Shown here: one piece after another, positions 59,311 to 64,000 of the stretch
Layout: each line of letters starts with the position of its first letter
How positions within the stretch are numbered: position 1 is the stretch's first letter
Source of the DNA: Flaccisagitta enflata
Taxonomy: Eukaryota > Chaetognatha > Sagittoidea > Aphragmophora
Direction of reading: 5' to 3'
DNA length: 64,000 nt
Assembly (NCBI GenBank): GCA_965153355.1
Contig: OZ231126.1
Location: forward strand, 4,402,001-4,466,000
Translations under genes and position numbers: made by a program
The notes under the pieces: generated by a model
What the model saw: only the letters and a program-made list of their open reading frames with translations
What the model was told of the DNA's origin: nothing
Databases searched by the model: none

Positions 59311-59520
59311 TTTATTCATTCATTCATTCATTCATTCATTCATTCATTCATTCATTCATTCATTCATTCATTCATTCTTCATTCATTTAGCCAATAATCT
59401 GTTTATTCATACATTCATTCCTTTATTCATTCATTCATTCATTCATTCATTCATTCATTCATTCATTCATTCATTCATTCATACATTCATTCATTCATTC
59501 ATACATTCATTCTTACAACC
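59311..59520. repeat. (CATT)n microsatellite
   Basis: About 45 CATT units with a few ACATT and TTTAG interruptions. Confidence 0.95.
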
Positions 59521-59764
59521 ATCCATTCACTCATCCGCATGTTGGATGAATTAGTTTAGGAAGATCATTTGTGTGCCAACTGCTAATTGCTAATTAGTGT
59601 GAACAGCAATTAGCAACAGCTGTAGTATCAAATTTACAGCAACACAGACACGCGTACAGACCAACATTTTTGCGACTTTTCTAGAAACCATAACAAATTC
59701 TAAAATCATTACAGTTTTTTTCTCACAAATGTTGTTGAGACATTTTTGGCTGGAGTTTACTTTA

Positions 59765-60077
59765 CACTCAGTGAACAAAACATAAATTCTATACATATCA
59801 TACAATTAACTTTGATCCAACTTGCTGATAATAAACAAAATCATGTATGCAACAACTGGTAGTTGAGATCACAGCTGGCTATTTTGTTACAAAACTGGAG
59901 CGATACAGTCAGCTACAATTCGAATAACCAATTATTGCAAACAACATTTTGTTTATTTATGCTGTCTATAATTACAATAACTGATTGTTGCATATAATAT
60001 TTTGTTTAAAACAAAGAAGTTGGATCAAAATCAACATTATAGAATATATACCGATTACCTTTTGTCCACTGACTGTG
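59765..60077. mobile_element. TA-flanked MITE with CA..TCAGTGRACAAAA termini, copy 2
   Basis: Begins CACTCAGTGAACAAAACA and ends TTTTGTCCACTGACTGTG, flanked by TA (59763-59764, 60078-60079). Shares ACTTTGATCCAAC and TGTATGCAACAACT with 41886-42185. Confidence 0.8.
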
Positions 60078-60145
60078 TACTTGTTAGAGATGCAGATGTG
60101 GTAGATTTTTGGACCAGCAAGACCAGCAAGAGCAAAAAAGAAATA

Positions 60146-60342
60146 AACAAGGCCAGATGGCAGATACACAATTACCCAATATCATGTGCAGGTGGGCTAG
60201 GGCAATGATATAAAAAGAATGTTTAGGCAGGAGCAGTAATGCAAAAACCGCCCATGAATCCCAAGAGAGTAAAAAAAGTTTGGCTGACTGACGGACTGAC
60301 AGACTGTTGGATGGTTGTAGAGTCGCGTGCATGCGACTAACA
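60146..60342 (+). mobile_element. GGTY-hairpin element
   Basis: AACAAGGCCAGATGGCAGAT, decayed word ATCATGTGC, GGTGGGCTAGGGCA, CAGGAGCAGTAATGCAAAAA, GACTGACGGACTGACAGACT, GGTTGTAG and terminal hairpin AGTCGCGTGCATGCGACT (60321-60338). Confidence 0.75.
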
Positions 60343-60344
60343 AG

Positions 60345-61088
60345 AAAAAAAGAAAGAAAGGAAACCGAGAAAATAAAGGAGACAGAAAGGCAAAAAGAGA
60401 AGTAGGAGGATGAGAAAGGAAGCTATAAAGAATGAAGGAAAGGAAGGGAGAAAGCAAAAGATGATAGATGTCCAAACTTTAAAGCATGATACTTAGAATG
60501 ACATTATGGTAGGTAATTTGAAAGAAAATAAAACATGAATTTAATGACGAGATAGACGAGTAGAATTTGAACATTAATGAATGAATTGAAAGATGGATAG
60601 AGTAGATAGAAAAAATGGGGGGAATGAGCCGCGCGTTTTTGATAAATCAATTCTTATTTTGTCTGAATAATTTGGGTTTAGATGGAACTGGCTCTTTACA
60701 CCACTAACACCTGTCTGATATTTAGGCGAAAAATGTATAGCTATGGTTTACATAGTGAATATAGCTTTTGTAACATAAGATTTACACTGAAGATAGCTAT
60801 TTAGTGGTATTTTTGTGTGGTAAGAAGATTTAATTTTGTATGCCTTCCTATGGTGCTAAAATCAGCCATGATATCCTAATTACAATGTCAAATAATTACC
60901 GATTTTTCCCAGGTTTATGTTTTCAGGAAATGCCCTTCATTGCATGGCATTTAAACCACTCTGAGGGGTAAAAAATTGCAATTATGACAGATATTTTCAG
61001 GGAAGAACTTCAAAAGATGGGGAAGTGTCCAGTTTTTGGCGCTTAGGATGGGCAATGTTGAAGGATATGAAGTTTGAAAGGATGGAGA
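60345..61088. other. Purine-rich then AT-rich, no gene
   Basis: 60345-60460 is degenerate GAAAGG/GGAAGG. The remainder shows nothing supported. Confidence 0.6.
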
Positions 61089-61226
61089 AACAAGGCCGGA
61101 TACACGGCTACCTTAGTCTTGTGCGGGTTGGCAGGGGCGGCTAAAAAAAGCAAAGTGTGACGGACTGACCGACAGACAGACAGACAGACAGACGGACAGA
61201 GTAGGTTGTAGAGTCGCGACTAAAAA
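61089..61226 (+). mobile_element. GGTY-hairpin element, short terminal stem
   Basis: AACAAGGCCGGATACACGGC, word AGTCTTGTGC, GGGTTGGCAGGGGCGG, CGGACTGACCGACAGACAGA, GGTTGTAG and AGTCGCGACT (61212-61221, a loopless palindrome), AAAAA. Confidence 0.72.
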
Positions 61227-61430
61227 TTCAGCTCTGCAATTCCAACCCTTGACAATTTACTAGCAGTCACCATCTAAAGACAACCCCAGGACTCTAAAAG
61301 CTGTGACCATGGCATTTGGTGTTCAAAGTTCATTAATTAAAGCTCCTAAGTTCCATTGGAAAAGTTTTGGGACTTTTTATAGTAATCATTACACTTAGTT
61401 GTTACTTAACTAATTCTTTCCCGCCTGAAT

Positions 61431-61575
61431 ATCAGACAGGTGTTATACCATTTGGCTGGATGGTCTGTCCTTCATTCAAATGGTCCATTAGTACTGACTC
61501 TTAATACTGCGAAATCATTTTGCTGGATGGTCTGTCCTTCATTCATTCGGTCAATTGGTAGTGACTCTTTACACG
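61431..61575 (+). repeat. About 83-bp unit, two copies; related pair at 62815-62945
   Basis: CATTTGGCTGGATGGTCTGT, CCTTCATTCA, GGTCAATTGG and ACTGACTCTT recur at 61448, 61529, 62828 and 62898. Confidence 0.72.
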
Positions 61576-61736
61576 GGGCAACCACGTAGTTACGACACAG
61601 CTTGCAAGAAATGAGTATGTTACTATTGAATGCACATTGTTACGACGTCGTAATAACGTGAATTATCCCCAAACATTTGTGTCTGAACTGTGTGAAATCA
61701 GCTATTTCCATTTTTGACTCCCTGTCTGTCTGTCTC

Positions 61737-62640
<904 letters not shown>

Positions 62641-63064
62641 GATTCTTATTAAAAAAGGTAAACTAAATGACCATGTACAAAAAAGTTCAATGCACACAGT
62701 TTAGACAATGAGTGAGCGCATGTTGCTCAAGAATTAACGTTATGACGACGTCGTCACTTCGTTCATTGTTTATGAACGAAGTTTCGAATGTCGTTACTAC
62801 GATAATACTTCCTTTACACTACTACACCATTTGGCTGGATGGTTGTTCCCTCATTCAATAGGTCAATTGGCACTGACTCTTTATACTGCTATACCATTTG
62901 GCTGGATGGTCTGTCCTTTATTCAATTGATCAATTGGTACTTACTGCTTTTGAGTTGTATATCTGTTTCTTCAGAATTCATCTGAATTGATTTTTCAACC
63001 CTTTTTTTAAACACCTTTGAATCACTGCTCCTGACTGTCCGGCCTCTGCACCTGCCTGTCCAAA

Positions 63065-64000
<936 letters not shown>

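Overview
The window is a 64 kb piece of a nuclear genome that is poor in genes and extremely rich in repeats. Candidate exons have GT..AG borders and matching phases. There is a tRNA-headed SINE-like repeat, many small DNA transposons with TA or 8-10 bp target duplications, and very dense (CT)n, (CA)n, (CAA)n and (TCA)n tracts. Spliceosomal introns and these mobile elements point to a eukaryote, most likely an invertebrate animal or a close holozoan relative; I cannot name a species from the sequence. The background is AT-rich, and short GC-richer islands mark the few likely coding pieces.

Layout. At 3-320 lies a frameshifted relic of ribosomal protein S2 (uS5). At 1.4-6.0 kb I reconstruct a four-exon plus-strand gene of unknown function with a Gly/Asn-rich middle and a Ser/Ala/Pro-rich C-terminus. 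Its introns hold an 84 bp array, a 22 bp array, and a TA-flanked transposon that itself contains a second element. From 6.8 to 15.5 kb come a Mutator-like foldback, a 166 bp satellite, 22 bp and 19 bp minisatellites, and hairpin elements. At 16.9 kb a signal-peptide exon ends in a perfect splice donor, and that exon/donor junction has been amplified into a 55-60 bp array reaching 22.0 kb, interrupted by about 3.1 kb of nested elements and by a second transposon. From 22.6 to 46 kb a dispersed family dominates, called here the GGTY-hairpin family, together with arm-minisatellite elements. The 48.4-50.5 kb stretch holds two acidic minus-strand candidate exons flanking a 70 bp array. A 1.7 kb hAT-like palindrome lies at 52.1-53.8 kb. 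A plus-strand secreted or membrane-protein candidate (54.6 and 56.4 kb) is split by a 33 bp array. The last 2 kb contain a near-identical duplication with a 1360 bp offset.

The two most unusual signals are these. (1) The GGTY-hairpin family has about 27 copies or fragments. Each fuller copy carries three versions of one 8-10 nt word (A near the 5' end, then A and its reverse complement as a terminal hairpin). The word differs between subfamilies but stays complementary within a copy. (2) Several minisatellites repeat a splice-donor-like AG|GTRNG core once per unit, and one of them is visibly derived from a real exon-intron border. No complete transposase, reverse transcriptase, rRNA, CRISPR array or full-length conserved gene was recognised.
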